Positions 17,829 to 28,355 are shown, counted from the stretch's first letter. The stretch: DNA of 39,149 bases from Bacteroidales bacterium (GCA_023145515.1 JAGLDP010000102.1:1-39149); one strand, 5' to 3'. Notes: generated by a model from the letters alone, not told the origin. Numbers and translations: made by a program.

Positions 17829-18419
17829 CTATATATATCCCAGGTTAATGTATCCTATCAACTGTTCAATAAGCTTATCTTCACCTTCCGGATCGTAATC
17901 AACTTTCAGGTCGGAGCTAAATAACCGGGCAATACCCTGCCAAAAAAATGCTGGTACAGAACCTCTATATAACTCAATCCAGTTATATGTTGTGGCAGAA
18001 GTTTCACGGTCTACCAATTTGAATAGCAACCTGCCCTGACTAACAGTCATTTTCCTCATATCAGTTTCATATTGATCCCAAAGAGAATCTTCAACCGATC
18101 GCACAAGCTTTCGCCTATCCCTTGGTGACTCCACTTCTTCGAGTTCCTTATCTATCTGAATTACCATGTCAGCTATAATTTCTGAATAAGGCAGAACCTT
18201 TTTGAGATTATAAACTAAACGCCAATATCTGCGGGCATCTCTTCTATTTTTAAAAACAGGTTTTGAAATAACTGCAATTTCCGGAAGATCAATATGCGGA
18301 ATAGAATCACCAGCTAGTATCTGTGCATTAAGAATTGAATCCACACGAGCCTGGCTTATTACCTGCGACTGCACCCTTAAGTTCATTCCCAGAATCAAAA
18401 ATAATATGAGTAATCTCAT
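17829..18419 (-). CDS. DUF4294 family protein
   Basis: FKNRRDARRYWRLVYNLKKVLPYSEII...WDQYE..MRKMTVSQGRLLFKLVDRET; start set at internal ATG 18419 (MRLLILFLILG signal peptide). Confidence 0.75.
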   Translation of the reverse strand: MRLLILFLILGMNLRVQSQVISQARVDSILNAQILAGDSIPHIDLPEIAVISKPVFKNRRDARRYWRLVYNLKKVLPYSEIIADMVIQIDKELEEVESPRDRRKLVRSVEDSLWDQYETDMRKMTVSQGRLLFKLVDRETSATTYNWIELYRGSVPAFFWQGIARLFSSDLKVDYDPEGEDKLIEQLIGYINLGYI

Positions 18420-18428
18420 TTGCACATT

Positions 18429-18436
18429 CAAAAATA
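18429..18436 (-). promoter_or_regulatory. putative -7 element TATTTTTG for the DUF4294 gene
   Basis: TAnnTTTG on minus strand 9 nt before ATG 18419. Confidence 0.35.
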
Positions 18437-18520
18437 ACAAGAATTGTACCGTTTAAACAGTTTGTTGACATATATGTTTTAGGTATTCCTTATCTTCGCA
18501 GATCAAAAAATCTATATTGT

Positions 18521-19765
18521 ATGAACACTCATTTTCAGGCAGATATAAACTCCGAAACAGATAAACTGAAGGCAGTTATCCTTCACACACCCGGGAGTGA
18601 AGTTGAAAATATGACTCCGGGAAACGCAGAAAGGGCTCTTTATTCAGATATTTTGAATCTTGTTATTGCAAAAAAAGAATACTCTCAGATTAATGATGTA
18701 TTGCATAAACTGACTAAAGTATTTCAGGTTCATGATCTTTTGGCAGAAATCCTTGACAATCCGGTTGCAAGAGCATTCCTTCTTACAAATATTTGCGCCG
18801 ACAGAAATGATTGTAACCTGCAATCTGAGCTGAGTGATCTGGATTCTAAAACTCTAGCAACCCTGTTAATCGAAGGAATTCCTATGAAAAAAGATAATCT
18901 ATCAAGATTTCTGAACCCTGATAGATTTGAGTTACAACCTTTGCACAACTTTTTTTTCACAAGAGATGCTGCCATAACAATAGGTAATGAAGTTCTGATT
19001 GGGAATATGGCTAATACTGTTAGAGTCAGAGAATCTCAGATTATGGAAGCTATTTTCAGATTCCACCCTGAGCTTAAAAGCCCTATCATTAAGCCACTCG
19101 ATAGTCATCGTAAAAATGGAATGATACATATTGAAGGAGGAGACATTCAAGTTGCTCGTCATGACATCCTACTTGCCGGCATTGGTGCACGAACCAGCAC
19201 CGGAGGTATTGACTTCATTATTGATCATTTCAAAAAGAAAAAAACCAAGCAACACATAATTGTTCAGGAATTACCCAATAAGCCAGAGTCTTTCATTCAC
19301 CTGGATATGGTTTTTACTTTTTTGAGCCAAGAGGAGTGTCTGGTATATGAACCTCTTATTTTACAACCAAATAAATACCAAACTATTCATATTGAAGTTG
19401 ACAAAGGTAAAGTGACTATTAAGCCAGCCAAAAATATAGTTCAAGCTCTTAGTAAGCTCGATATGAACCTGAATCCTATTCATTGTGGTGGAACTGCTGA
19501 TCAGTATACCCAAGAACGAGAACAGTGGCATAGTGGAGCAAATTTCTTCAGTTTTGCACCTGGCAAATCCATTGGATATAACCGAAACGTGTACACATTA
19601 GAAGAACTTAATAAACAAGGATTTGATATTATTAAGGCCAGCGATGTAATTTCAAATCAGGATCATCCCGATAATTACAAAAAGTGTATCGTAACAATTG
19701 ACGGGTCTGAACTGGCTCGCGGTGGTGGTGGAGCCAGATGCATGACCATGCCTGTTCAAAGATAA
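18521..19765 (+). CDS. arcA: arginine deiminase family protein
   Basis: NFFFTRDAA, HIEGGDI, SFIHLDMVFT, catalytic Cys motif RGGGGARCMTMP. Confidence 0.88.
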   Translation: MNTHFQADINSETDKLKAVILHTPGSEVENMTPGNAERALYSDILNLVIAKKEYSQINDVLHKLTKVFQVHDLLAEILDNPVARAFLLTNICADRNDCNLQSELSDLDSKTLATLLIEGIPMKKDNLSRFLNPDRFELQPLHNFFFTRDAAITIGNEVLIGNMANTVRVRESQIMEAIFRFHPELKSPIIKPLDSHRKNGMIHIEGGDIQVARHDILLAGIGARTSTGGIDFIIDHFKKKKTKQHIIVQELPNKPESFIHLDMVFTFLSQEECLVYEPLILQPNKYQTIHIEVDKGKVTIKPAKNIVQALSKLDMNLNPIHCGGTADQYTQEREQWHSGANFFSFAPGKSIGYNRNVYTLEELNKQGFDIIKASDVISNQDHPDNYKKCIVTIDGSELARGGGGARCMTMPVQR

Positions 19766-20965
19766 TTAACTCATTACCTCTTTCACAAGAACAGCCGCTT
19801 CGCCAAGTGTTATAGCAGAACTAACCTCTAGTCCGGAATCATCAATTAATTTCTTTCCTTCAACAGCATTAGTCCCCTGAAGACGAACAATAACAGGCAC
19901 AGGTATTTTTCCAAAAGTGCGATAAGCATCCACAACTCCTTGTGCTACACGATCACATCTCACTATGCCTCCAAAGATATTGATCAATATTGCTTTGACA
20001 TTGGGGTCCTTAAGAATGATTCTGAATCCGGCTTCAACTGTTACTGCATTTGCAGCACCTCCAACATCCAGAAAGTTAGCTGGTTCACCGCCAGAAAGCT
20101 TGATCATATCCATAGTAGCCATAGCAAGTCCTGCACCATTAACCATGCAACCAACATTCCCATCCAGCTTAACAAAATTCAGATCGTATTTGGAAGCTTC
20201 TACTTCAGAAGGGTCTTCTTCATGGATATCTCTTAATTCAGCAATTTGAGGATGACGAAATAGAGCACTATCATCCAAATTAACTTTTGCATCAGCTGCA
20301 AGAATCAAATCATCTGAAGTTTTCGCAACCGGATTAATCTCAATAAGAGAAGCATCAATGCCTGAATAAGCTTTATAGAGGGCTGCAACAAACTTTACCA
20401 TGTTTTTGAACGCAGTTCCTTTCACTTTTAGATTACTGGCAACTTTGCGAGCCTGGAATGCCTGAAGTCCTAATCCGGGATCCACTTCCTCAGTAAATAT
20501 CAGATGTGGCGTGTTTTGAGCTACAGCTTCTATATCCATCCCTCCTTCAGTTGAATACATTATAATGTTCTTCCCAGACTTCCTATTCAGTAGAATACTC
20601 ATATAGTACTCCTTAACATCAACTACACCATCTGCATTTGGATAAAACATTCCCCTCTCTACCAACAACTTACGAACATATTTTCCTTCCGGACCAGTTT
20701 GATGTGTTACCAGAGTCATTCCCAGGATATCTGTAGCATACTGCTTCACTTCTTCAAAAGATTTGGCAATTTTTACTCCACCACCTTTTCCACGTCCTCC
20801 TGCATGTATCTGAGCCTTAACAGCCCACGCATCTGAACCTGTTGATTTTTGTATTTCTTTTGCTACTTCAACTGCCTGATCAACAGTTTCAGCCATTTTA
20901 CCTTCAATAATAGGTACACCAAACTCTTTTAGTATACTTTTTGCCTGATATTCGTGCAGATTCAT
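19766..20965 (-). CDS. sucC: succinate--CoA ligase (ADP-forming) subunit beta
   Basis: [64 protein letters not shown]. Confidence 0.96.
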   Translation of the reverse strand: MNLHEYQAKSILKEFGVPIIEGKMAETVDQAVEVAKEIQKSTGSDAWAVKAQIHAGGRGKGGGVKIAKSFEEVKQYATDILGMTLVTHQTGPEGKYVRKLLVERGMFYPNADGVVDVKEYYMSILLNRKSGKNIIMYSTEGGMDIEAVAQNTPHLIFTEEVDPGLGLQAFQARKVASNLKVKGTAFKNMVKFVAALYKAYSGIDASLIEINPVAKTSDDLILAADAKVNLDDSALFRHPQIAELRDIHEEDPSEVEASKYDLNFVKLDGNVGCMVNGAGLAMATMDMIKLSGGEPANFLDVGGAANAVTVEAGFRIILKDPNVKAILINIFGGIVRCDRVAQGVVDAYRTFGKIPVPVIVRLQGTNAVEGKKLIDDSGLEVSSAITLGEAAVLVKEVMS

Positions 20966-21103
20966 TATTCTTTGTTTTGTTAGTTTGCTATTTGTTCACT
21001 CCTCTGAAGAAAGAGACGAAATTGTGAACTTTTTTTGACATTAGCAAAGATGTATTCAATTAGTTCATTTCCTTTGCGTGACAAACCTATTTTGTGAAGA
21101 CTC

Positions 21104-21640
21104 ATGAGGAAACTATTAAACGATGAACTTAACAGAATGGGCCAGGAAGATTATGCTGGTTCAGAAAAGAAACCCATTATTATTATTCTTGATAATGTCA
21201 GAAGTTTAAATAATATTGGCAGCGTTTTCAGAACAGGAGACGCTTTTAGAATCGAAAAAATTATCCTTTGTGGTATTAGTACTTGTCCGCCTCATCGCGA
21301 CATTCACAAAACGGCCCTCGGTGCAGAGATGTCGGTTCCCTGGGAGTATTTTGATGATACCCTAAAAGCCGTTTTAAGCCTGCGGGAAAAGGGATACCAT
21401 ATTGCTTCTATCGAACAGACTGAAGGTAGCACCATGCTGCAAAATTTATCACTTGAGAATAAAACTCCTTTGGCATTAATCTTTGGACATGAGATTAAAG
21501 GTGTTAACCAGGCTGTTGTGGATATTAGCGATGAATGCATAGAAATTCCTCAATTTGGCACAAAACACTCATTCAATATCTCTGTAAGCGCTGGCATAGT
21601 TTTGTGGGAAGTAGCTGCAAAACTCAGAGCACTGAATTAA
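21104..21640 (+). CDS. SpoU/TrmH family RNA 2'-O-methyltransferase
   Basis: ILDNVRSLNNIGSVFRTGDAF, LALIFGHEIKGV, FNISVSAGIVLWE. Confidence 0.9.
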   Translation: MRKLLNDELNRMGQEDYAGSEKKPIIIILDNVRSLNNIGSVFRTGDAFRIEKIILCGISTCPPHRDIHKTALGAEMSVPWEYFDDTLKAVLSLREKGYHIASIEQTEGSTMLQNLSLENKTPLALIFGHEIKGVNQAVVDISDECIEIPQFGTKHSFNISVSAGIVLWEVAAKLRALN

Positions 21641-21704
21641 TTAGCAAAACAATCTTTTCTCGTTCACCTCCCCATTCCGCACATTTATCAAATAAATCTA
21701 CTCG

Positions 21705-21740
21705 AACTAAGACATTAGTTGCGTATCTAATTAATTAGTT
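21705..21740. promoter_or_regulatory. two putative BlaI-family operator dyads on the blaI promoter
   Basis: AACTAA-GACA-TTAGTT (21705-21720) and ATCTAA-TTAA-TTAGTT (21725-21740), 20 bp apart; the second sits between TTG (21719-21721) and TACATTCG (21742-21749). Confidence 0.55.
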
Positions 21741-21769
21741 ATACATTCGTATTAGCAATACTGACTATA

Positions 21770-22132
21770 ATGAGAGATTTGACAAAAGCAGAAGAACAGA
21801 TTATGCAAGTGCTATGGCAAAAGGGCCCTAGCTTTGTAAAGGAGATCATTCCCGAACTTCCTGACCCCAGACCAGCATATAGTACGATATCAACGATTGT
21901 AAGGATTTTACAGGAGAAAGGCTTTGTTGGTCATAAAGCTTATGGACCAACACACCAGTATTTTCCGATTGTTACTAAGGAGGATTATTCTCATTTCACT
22001 ATGAAAAAAATGCTCAACAACTATTTTGATGGCTCCATGAAGAAAATGGTCAGCTTTTTTTCAAAAAAAGAAAAGATGGATACCAAAGAAGTAGAAGAAA
22101 TTCTTGAACTACTAAAAAAGATGCAGAAATAA
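21770..22132 (+). CDS. BlaI/MecI/CopY family transcriptional regulator
   Basis: LTKAEEQIMQVLWQKGPSFVKEII, AYSTISTIVRILQEKGFVGHK. Confidence 0.93.
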   Translation: MRDLTKAEEQIMQVLWQKGPSFVKEIIPELPDPRPAYSTISTIVRILQEKGFVGHKAYGPTHQYFPIVTKEDYSHFTMKKMLNNYFDGSMKKMVSFFSKKEKMDTKEVEEILELLKKMQK

Positions 22133-22135
22133 ATT

Positions 22136-23503
22136 ATGGCTGAATTGATAAGATACCTGCTATTAGTCAATATCTTTCTGGTATTGTTAACCTTATTCTT
22201 TCGACTTGTTTTATCGAGAGAAAACTGGTTAAAGACCAACCGGATAGTAATATTAGCAGGTATTACTTTATCGTTAATCATTCCACTTATTCGTTTCGAT
22301 ATCCTTCCATCGCCTGAACAAGCTCTTATTGTTATTCCTGAAGTCTTGGGTAATATCAACTCTTTCAATCCAGACTTTATACTGAATGAGATACAAATTT
22401 ATGGTACAGCACCAATAGTCTTTCCATGGCTATCATTATTACAAGGTCTGTACCTATTGGGCATTACTATCATGCTCATGATGTTTCTGACTCGCATCTC
22501 CAACATTCGTATGCTCCAGAAATCTTATCCTATGAAGTGGTTTAATGAACTGTTTATTACAATACTACCACCAAATTACTCCAGTTTCAGCTTTTTAGGC
22601 ACCGTTTACCACCCTAGTCCATTTTCACCAGATGATAAGATAACCAGACTTATTTTGGAGCATGAGAGAGTTCATATTAGTCAAAAACACAGCTGGGATC
22701 TTATATTTATCGAAATCATCCAATTGGTCTTTTTTTATAACCCGGCAGTTTATACTCTCAGGAAACAATTAGTACTAACCCACGAATTCTTAGCTGATCA
22801 GGTTGTTGCAAAAGTAGACAGGAAACAATACTCCCTAGCTCTTTTCCAGAACTTTTTTAATGTCCCACATTTTACATTGAATCATGCATTTAATCAATCA
22901 ACATTTCTAAAAAGAAGAATTACTATGTTACAAAAAAACACACAAAACAGATGGGCAGCATTTAGGTATTTCATGGTCATTCCAATGATCGGAACTTTCA
23001 TGCTCCTATCAGCATTTACAACCGTAAACGCACAGGAAAAAAAGACCAAGGAGGAAGTTGCAAAGGAAGTAGTTGCAATAAAGCTTAAAGAAGCTGGCTT
23101 TGACAAAAAGGACATTGAGGAAATTCAAAGAAGAATTGACAAAACCGAGAAGGTTGGAACCAAGGAAGTGATCAAATTAAATAATGATGTTTTCTTTGTT
23201 GTTGAAGATATGCCAACCTTCAGGGGCGGTGATCTCGAAAGCTTCCGGAATTATATCCAGAAAACAATCAAGTATCCCCAAATTGCTAAGGAGAACGGGA
23301 TTAGAGGTACTGTATACGTTACCTTTGTTGTTAACAAAAAGGGAGAAATTACCAGTATCAAAATTGAGCGTGGAGTTGACCCCTCACTGGATAACGAAGT
23401 AATCCGTGCACTCAAATCTGCTCCAAAATGGTCGCCAGGTAAACAGAGAGGTGAAATGGTCAATGTTGCAATGGCTATACCTGTTAAGTTCAATCTGAAG
23501 TAA
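22136..23503 (+). CDS. M56 (BlaR1-like) membrane metallopeptidase with C-terminal TonB domain
   Basis: TM helices, LEHERVHISQKHSWD zinc motif, GIRGTVYVTFVVNKKGEITSIKIERGVDPSLDNEVIRALKSAPKWSPGKQRGEMVNVAMAIPVKF. Confidence 0.88.
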   Translation: MAELIRYLLLVNIFLVLLTLFFRLVLSRENWLKTNRIVILAGITLSLIIPLIRFDILPSPEQALIVIPEVLGNINSFNPDFILNEIQIYGTAPIVFPWLSLLQGLYLLGITIMLMMFLTRISNIRMLQKSYPMKWFNELFITILPPNYSSFSFLGTVYHPSPFSPDDKITRLILEHERVHISQKHSWDLIFIEIIQLVFFYNPAVYTLRKQLVLTHEFLADQVVAKVDRKQYSLALFQNFFNVPHFTLNHAFNQSTFLKRRITMLQKNTQNRWAAFRYFMVIPMIGTFMLLSAFTTVNAQEKKTKEEVAKEVVAIKLKEAGFDKKDIEEIQRRIDKTEKVGTKEVIKLNNDVFFVVEDMPTFRGGDLESFRNYIQKTIKYPQIAKENGIRGTVYVTFVVNKKGEITSIKIERGVDPSLDNEVIRALKSAPKWSPGKQRGEMVNVAMAIPVKFNLK

Positions 23504-23542
23504 TCAGTCAGGAAGCAATTCCGATTAGAATCCAAAAAGAAT

Positions 23543-23572
23543 AGGGTGCCCCGCAAGGGACACCCTATTTTA
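23543..23572. terminator. bidirectional rho-independent terminator between convergent genes
   Basis: AGGGTGcCCC-GCAA-GGGaCACCCT with T-rich tail on plus and A-tract upstream (minus-strand tail). Confidence 0.75.
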
Positions 23573-23591
23573 TATTAACCTTAGGGTTTTA

Positions 23592-25316
23592 TTACTTAAT
23601 AATACTCTTGAATTTAGAATCAGCAAAATACTTTCCAAACTCAACATCGGTAGCAGCTAGTTTTTTCAGCTCAGGCTTTGCACTAACAGCAGCCTCAAGA
23701 GCTTTAAACATATTATCAGCCTTACCTTGGCGAGCAAATACAACAGCCTTAAGATAGTCTGTCATTACGCATCCACTTTCGATACAATCAAGAGTCTTGA
23801 GAGCTTTTGAATAATTTTTATTCAGTGTTTGAGCAAGGGCAGCATTGAATAAGCAAGAAGATCCAAAATTATTTACGGCTTGTGAATAATTACCTTTCTT
23901 CACATTCACGATTCCCATATTGTAATCAACCTCTTTACCAGCTCCTGCAGCACTGCGGAATAGACCTTCAGCTTTATCGAAATCACCATTAGCCAGAGCA
24001 ATTACTCCTTGGTTATTCAGTACGATAGGACTCTTTCCATACAGAGAAGCTGCTTTTTCAATAGCTTTCTTTGCATCATCAAATTGTCCTAACTGAGCGT
24101 AAGTCATTCCCAAATCGTTCCATCCACGATAGCACTTAGCATATTTTTCAGTAGCAGCTTTATAAATTGCATTCTGTGCTTTTACATCTTCAGTAAGTGT
24201 AGCAGCATATAGAATCTCCTCTAGTCCTAATGCACCAGGATTACCAGCGGCCAATTTTGAAATCTCTGCATCAGATTTTCCAATAACGTCAACATCAACT
24301 ACAAATTGTGAACGACGCAATTGAGGAAGAATATGCTCAGCTAACTCAGTAAAAGCAGCAGAAATATTTTTAATCTCCTTCTCGCGAACAGCAGGATCAT
24401 TGTACATAGACAATACACGCAGAATTAATTCTTTGTCCTCAATACTTGATTTTGAAACCAGCTCCTTAAAACCTGCCCAGTCTTCAGCAGTACTCATCAG
24501 GCTAAAGAAAGAATCTTGATCAGCTTGAGCGACCTCTAGTTTCTGCAATTCAGATTTGAAAAACTTAGAAGCTGTTGTGGAGCGATCTCCAGCAAGTTTT
24601 TGGTTAAAATCCAACTCTCCATCAGGTGATGCAAAAGCAGAAACTTTAACTCCGCGAATCTTGTAGTTTTCTTTAGCGTTTGCTGCTTCAACCTTAGTTT
24701 TAAGGTCAGCAATCTGATCAGAAGTTTTCTCAGATTTCACAACTGTGGCAGAATTGATTTTATAATGCACATCAGCTTTATATGATTCAGGAATTATTCT
24801 TTGGAATTTATCAGAAGCAATAATTGGCTGAGCCTCCTTACCTACAACGAGTGATGGTGTTGAAACAACTCCATCAGCAAGTTTGATTGGATCAAAAACA
24901 ACAGACTTTGCGCCTTGTGAAGCTTTCATTCTAATCTGGAGTTCAGACAAACGCATGCCTTCAGTATAAGGAACAACTCCCTTATAAACTAATTTTCCAC
25001 CTGACTTATAGTTAATCACTTTGTTATTTGCAGTAACCTTTTCACCCTGCATTGTAACTGGCTTAAACTCGATTACACCGTCTGGAGTTTTCATTACCGG
25101 AGTAGCCACGATAACAGCTTTCTTACTGAAATACTTTTCAGGAAAGCGTGCATCAATGCTGATATCAACGTTACCACCGTGCATCTCAGCAACCTCAGGA
25201 GTAACACTGAATTTAATGTCAGCTGCATTCTTTTTCATCTTATTCAAACCGCTGCAACCTGACATCAGGAACATGACAGCAACTGCGATAAGAACACTAG
25301 AGTTGAATTTTTTCAT
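23592..25316 (-). CDS. lipoprotein with OmpA-like segment and C-terminal tetratricopeptide repeats
   Basis: lipobox MSGCSG; SAFASPDGELDFNQKLAGDRSTTASKF; TPR units (CYRGWNDLGMTYAQLGQFDDAKKAIEKAASL...). Confidence 0.75.
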   Translation of the reverse strand: MKKFNSSVLIAVAVMFLMSGCSGLNKMKKNAADIKFSVTPEVAEMHGGNVDISIDARFPEKYFSKKAVIVATPVMKTPDGVIEFKPVTMQGEKVTANNKVINYKSGGKLVYKGVVPYTEGMRLSELQIRMKASQGAKSVVFDPIKLADGVVSTPSLVVGKEAQPIIASDKFQRIIPESYKADVHYKINSATVVKSEKTSDQIADLKTKVEAANAKENYKIRGVKVSAFASPDGELDFNQKLAGDRSTTASKFFKSELQKLEVAQADQDSFFSLMSTAEDWAGFKELVSKSSIEDKELILRVLSMYNDPAVREKEIKNISAAFTELAEHILPQLRRSQFVVDVDVIGKSDAEISKLAAGNPGALGLEEILYAATLTEDVKAQNAIYKAATEKYAKCYRGWNDLGMTYAQLGQFDDAKKAIEKAASLYGKSPIVLNNQGVIALANGDFDKAEGLFRSAAGAGKEVDYNMGIVNVKKGNYSQAVNNFGSSCLFNAALAQTLNKNYSKALKTLDCIESGCVMTDYLKAVVFARQGKADNMFKALEAAVSAKPELKKLAATDVEFGKYFADSKFKSIIK

Positions 25317-25445
25317 AATAAACCCGTTTATATGTTTTGATTCTGGTTTTTCAAATTATTGCAAATTTAGCACTATTTTCTTGAAAAAAAAGGTGATTTG
25401 CATACTCATATTCTGCTTCAAACGTATCGCCTGCACTTCACTTCG

Positions 25446-26108
25446 CTATTTACACCTAACAAACTCAATTCCAGGACTATACCTTTTTGAGAAAAGCAGT
25501 TTTATTATTGCATCAAAATCTTGTCTATTATTTACAAAATCAGTTCCATTCATATCAATCACAACAATAGGCAAATCAGGCTCCTGCTTAAAAAAATCGA
25601 AATATCCCTTTTGAATATTCTGCAAGTACTCTCCAGATATCTTGGCTTCATAATCTCTCCCCCGTTGCTTTATGTTTTCCAGCAGGTTAGAAGAATCCCT
25701 GTGCAGATACACGTACAAGTCGGGCTTTGGCAAAGCCTGGTAAATAATTTGGAAGACCTGTGAATAAAGGTTGTATTCATCAGTAGCAAGTGTATTCTTA
25801 GCAAATATCAATGATTTCATGAAGTAATAATCTGCAATAGTAAAAGATGCAAATAAGTCTTTTGACTGCAGATCATTTTTCAATTGATTATACCGATCGG
25901 CCAAAAAGGACATTTCAACCGGAAAGGCATATCGCTCCTGATCCTGGTAGAACTTTGGCAAGAACGGATTATCAGCAAATCTTTCCAGTATTAGTTTTGC
26001 CTTATACACTTCACTAATCCTTGCAGCCAGAGAAGTTTTTCCAGCACCTATATTTCCCTCAATTACAACGAATTGATAAGGACAAGGATAGTTTTCGATC
26101 AAGCTCAT
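25446..26108 (-). CDS. deoxynucleoside kinase
   Basis: VVIEGNIGAGKTSLAARI P-loop, ERFADNPFLPKFY, DLYVYLHRD, IKQRGRDYE; start reset to ATG 26108 because the longer ORF reads through a terminator. Confidence 0.9.
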   Translation of the reverse strand: MSLIENYPCPYQFVVIEGNIGAGKTSLAARISEVYKAKLILERFADNPFLPKFYQDQERYAFPVEMSFLADRYNQLKNDLQSKDLFASFTIADYYFMKSLIFAKNTLATDEYNLYSQVFQIIYQALPKPDLYVYLHRDSSNLLENIKQRGRDYEAKISGEYLQNIQKGYFDFFKQEPDLPIVVIDMNGTDFVNNRQDFDAIIKLLFSKRYSPGIEFVRCK

Positions 26109-26112
26109 CAGG

Positions 26113-26120
26113 CAAAGATA
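26113..26120 (-). promoter_or_regulatory. putative -7 element TATCTTTG for deoxynucleoside kinase
   Basis: TTG(26140-26138)-17 bp-TATCTTTG, 4 nt before ATG 26108. Confidence 0.5.
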
Positions 26121-26150
26121 AAAAAAAGAGGCGGTAACAATTACCGCCTC
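26121..26150 (-). terminator. rho-independent terminator downstream of pnp
   Basis: perfect 10-bp stem GAGGCGGTAA-TTG-TTACCGCCTC followed by a T-run on the minus strand. Confidence 0.9.
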
Positions 26151-26159
26151 TTTCAATTT

Positions 26160-28355
26160 CTATTCTCTTTCTCTAGGTGGACGCTGGGGGCGTCTGTCTT
26201 GCGACCGACGATCACCTGATCCTCCTTGTCCTTGCTCTCTTGGAGGTCTTTCCAATAAAGCTTTTCGAGATAGTCTTAATTTATTTGTTTTCGGATCAAC
26301 CTCTATCAGTTTGACTTCGATCTCCTGGCCTTCTTTTAGAACATCCTCGACCTTCTCAATTCGTTTCCAGTCAATTTCTGAGATATGCAGCAATCCATCT
26401 TTCCCAGGAAGAATTTCCACAAAGGCACCAAAGGCAACTATTGATTTCACCTTACCTTTATATATTGTTCCAACTTCTGGCACTGCAACTATGGCATTAA
26501 TCATATCCAGAGCAGCATTAACAGATTCTTTATTATTTGAAGCAATCTCTACGATACCTACGCCATCAGCCTCTTCAATTGAGATTGTAGTTTCTGTCTC
26601 AGCCTGCATCTCCTGAATAATTTTTCCACCAGGTCCGATAACAGCACCAATCATATCTTTAGGAATAGTTATCTTAACAATTCTTGGAACATGAGATTTG
26701 TAATCTTCTCTTGGCTCAGAAATAGTTTCCATCATCTTATCCATGATATGAAAACGTCCATCTTTTGCCTGATTTAATGCCTCGCCCAAAATTTCATATG
26801 ACAATCCATCAACCTTGATATCCATCTGGCAAGCAGTGATACCATCACGCGTTCCGGTAACCTTAAAGTCCATGTCGCCAAGATGATCTTCATCACCCAG
26901 GATATCAGACAATACGGCATACTTGCCTTCTTTATTTATCACCAATCCCATGGCAATACCTGAAACAGGCTTCTTAATTTTAATCCCGGCATCCATCAGA
27001 GCCAGAGTTCCTGCACATACTGTTGCCATTGAACTTGAACCATTAGATTCAAGAATATCGGAAACGATACGAATAACATAAGGATTTTCTTCACCAGTTG
27101 GGATCATAGGCTTCAGAGCTCTTAGAGCCAGATTTCCATGACCAATTTCTCTACGACTAGTACCTCGCATTGGGCGAGCATCACCAGTTGCGAAAGGAGG
27201 GAAGTTATAATGCAGTAAAAGTCGATCTCTTCCTTGCAGCATTACCTCGTCGATGATTTTCTCATCCATCTTGGTTCCCAGAGTTACAGTAGTTAGAGAC
27301 TGAGTCTCTCCTCTGGTAAAAATAGCTGATCCATGTGGAGATGCAAGATAATCGATTTCGCACCAAATCGGACGAATCTCATCAGGTTTTCTGCCATCCA
27401 AACGAACTCTCTCATTTATCAGCAAGGTACGAACAGCTTCCTTCTCAACATCATGGAAGTAGCGCTTAGACATATTAACAACAGCATCTTCAACTTCTTC
27501 ACCCAGAGACTCAATAAACTCATCTCTAACAAGCTTAAAGGCATCAGATCTTTCATGCTTAGGCTTCTGAGCCTTCGCAATGCTATATACCTTTTCGTAG
27601 GTTGCATCCATAACCTTCGCTTTGAGCTCATCATCATTGGTTTCATGAGAATACTCTCTAAAACCTTCAACTCCCAGCTCAGCTTTCAAATCAAGCTGTG
27701 CCTGACACTGCTTCTTGATTTCCTCATGTCCGAACTTAATAGCCTCCAGCATTTCTGCCTCAGAAACCTCAAGCATCTCACCCTCAACCATCATGATGTT
27801 TTCAAGAGTAGCTCCAATCATCATATCCAGATCAGCTTTCTCAAGTTCCTCGGTAGTTGGATTAACCTTCAACTCCCCATCAATACGGGCAACGCGACAC
27901 TCAGAAATTGGTCCGCCAAACGGAATATCAGTCAAAGACATCGCAGCCGAAGCAGCTAATCCTGCCAATGCATCTGGTCGAGCATCAGGATCTGCAGAAA
28001 GCAGATTAATGGTTACAAAAACATCCGCATGGTAATCATCCGGAAATAACGGACGAAGCACACGGTCAACTAACCTGGAAATGAGGATCTCGTTATCGTT
28101 CGGACGAGCCTCACGTCTTAAGAATCCGCCAGGAAAACGACCGTTAGCCGCAAATTTCTCTTTGTATTCAACACTTAAAGGCATAAAGTCAACATCGTTT
28201 CTAGCCTCTTTCGCCGCACATACTGCAGCGAGAATTTTTGTTTTTCCCATGGATACCACAACAGATCCATCAGCCTGTTTAGCTAATTTTCCTGTTTCAA
28301 TGGTAATCTCACGGCCATCATGTAAAGTGATGGTCTTTTGAAATAATTTATACAT
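26160..28355 (-). CDS. pnp: polyribonucleotide nucleotidyltransferase
   Basis: full-length PNPase; two RNase PH domains, KH domain [12 protein letters not shown]1 domain. Confidence 0.97.
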   Translation of the reverse strand: MYKLFQKTITLHDGREITIETGKLAKQADGSVVVSMGKTKILAAVCAAKEARNDVDFMPLSVEYKEKFAANGRFPGGFLRREARPNDNEILISRLVDRVLRPLFPDDYHADVFVTINLLSADPDARPDALAGLAASAAMSLTDIPFGGPISECRVARIDGELKVNPTTEELEKADLDMMIGATLENIMMVEGEMLEVSEAEMLEAIKFGHEEIKKQCQAQLDLKAELGVEGFREYSHETNDDELKAKVMDATYEKVYSIAKAQKPKHERSDAFKLVRDEFIESLGEEVEDAVVNMSKRYFHDVEKEAVRTLLINERVRLDGRKPDEIRPIWCEIDYLASPHGSAIFTRGETQSLTTVTLGTKMDEKIIDEVMLQGRDRLLLHYNFPPFATGDARPMRGTSRREIGHGNLALRALKPMIPTGEENPYVIRIVSDILESNGSSSMATVCAGTLALMDAGIKIKKPVSGIAMGLVINKEGKYAVLSDILGDEDHLGDMDFKVTGTRDGITACQMDIKVDGLSYEILGEALNQAKDGRFHIMDKMMETISEPREDYKSHVPRIVKITIPKDMIGAVIGPGGKIIQEMQAETETTISIEEADGVGIVEIASNNKESVNAALDMINAIVAVPEVGTIYKGKVKSIVAFGAFVEILPGKDGLLHISEIDWKRIEKVEDVLKEGQEIEVKLIEVDPKTNKLRLSRKALLERPPREQGQGGSGDRRSQDRRPQRPPRERE

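Noticed and set aside
21033-21076. Promoter for the SpoU methylase gene (TTG and TTCCTTTG)
   Set aside because: Spacing of about 31 bp is outside the expected range and the -7 has a mismatch; not called.
26109-26156. N-terminal extension MKEAVIVTASFFYLCL of the deoxynucleoside kinase ORF
   Set aside because: Encoded by the pnp terminator hairpin and T-run; ATG 26108 is the sensible start.
27333-28341. Plus-strand ORFs (up to 208 aa) inside pnp
   Set aside because: Antisense to intact PNPase, composition typical of shadow translation.
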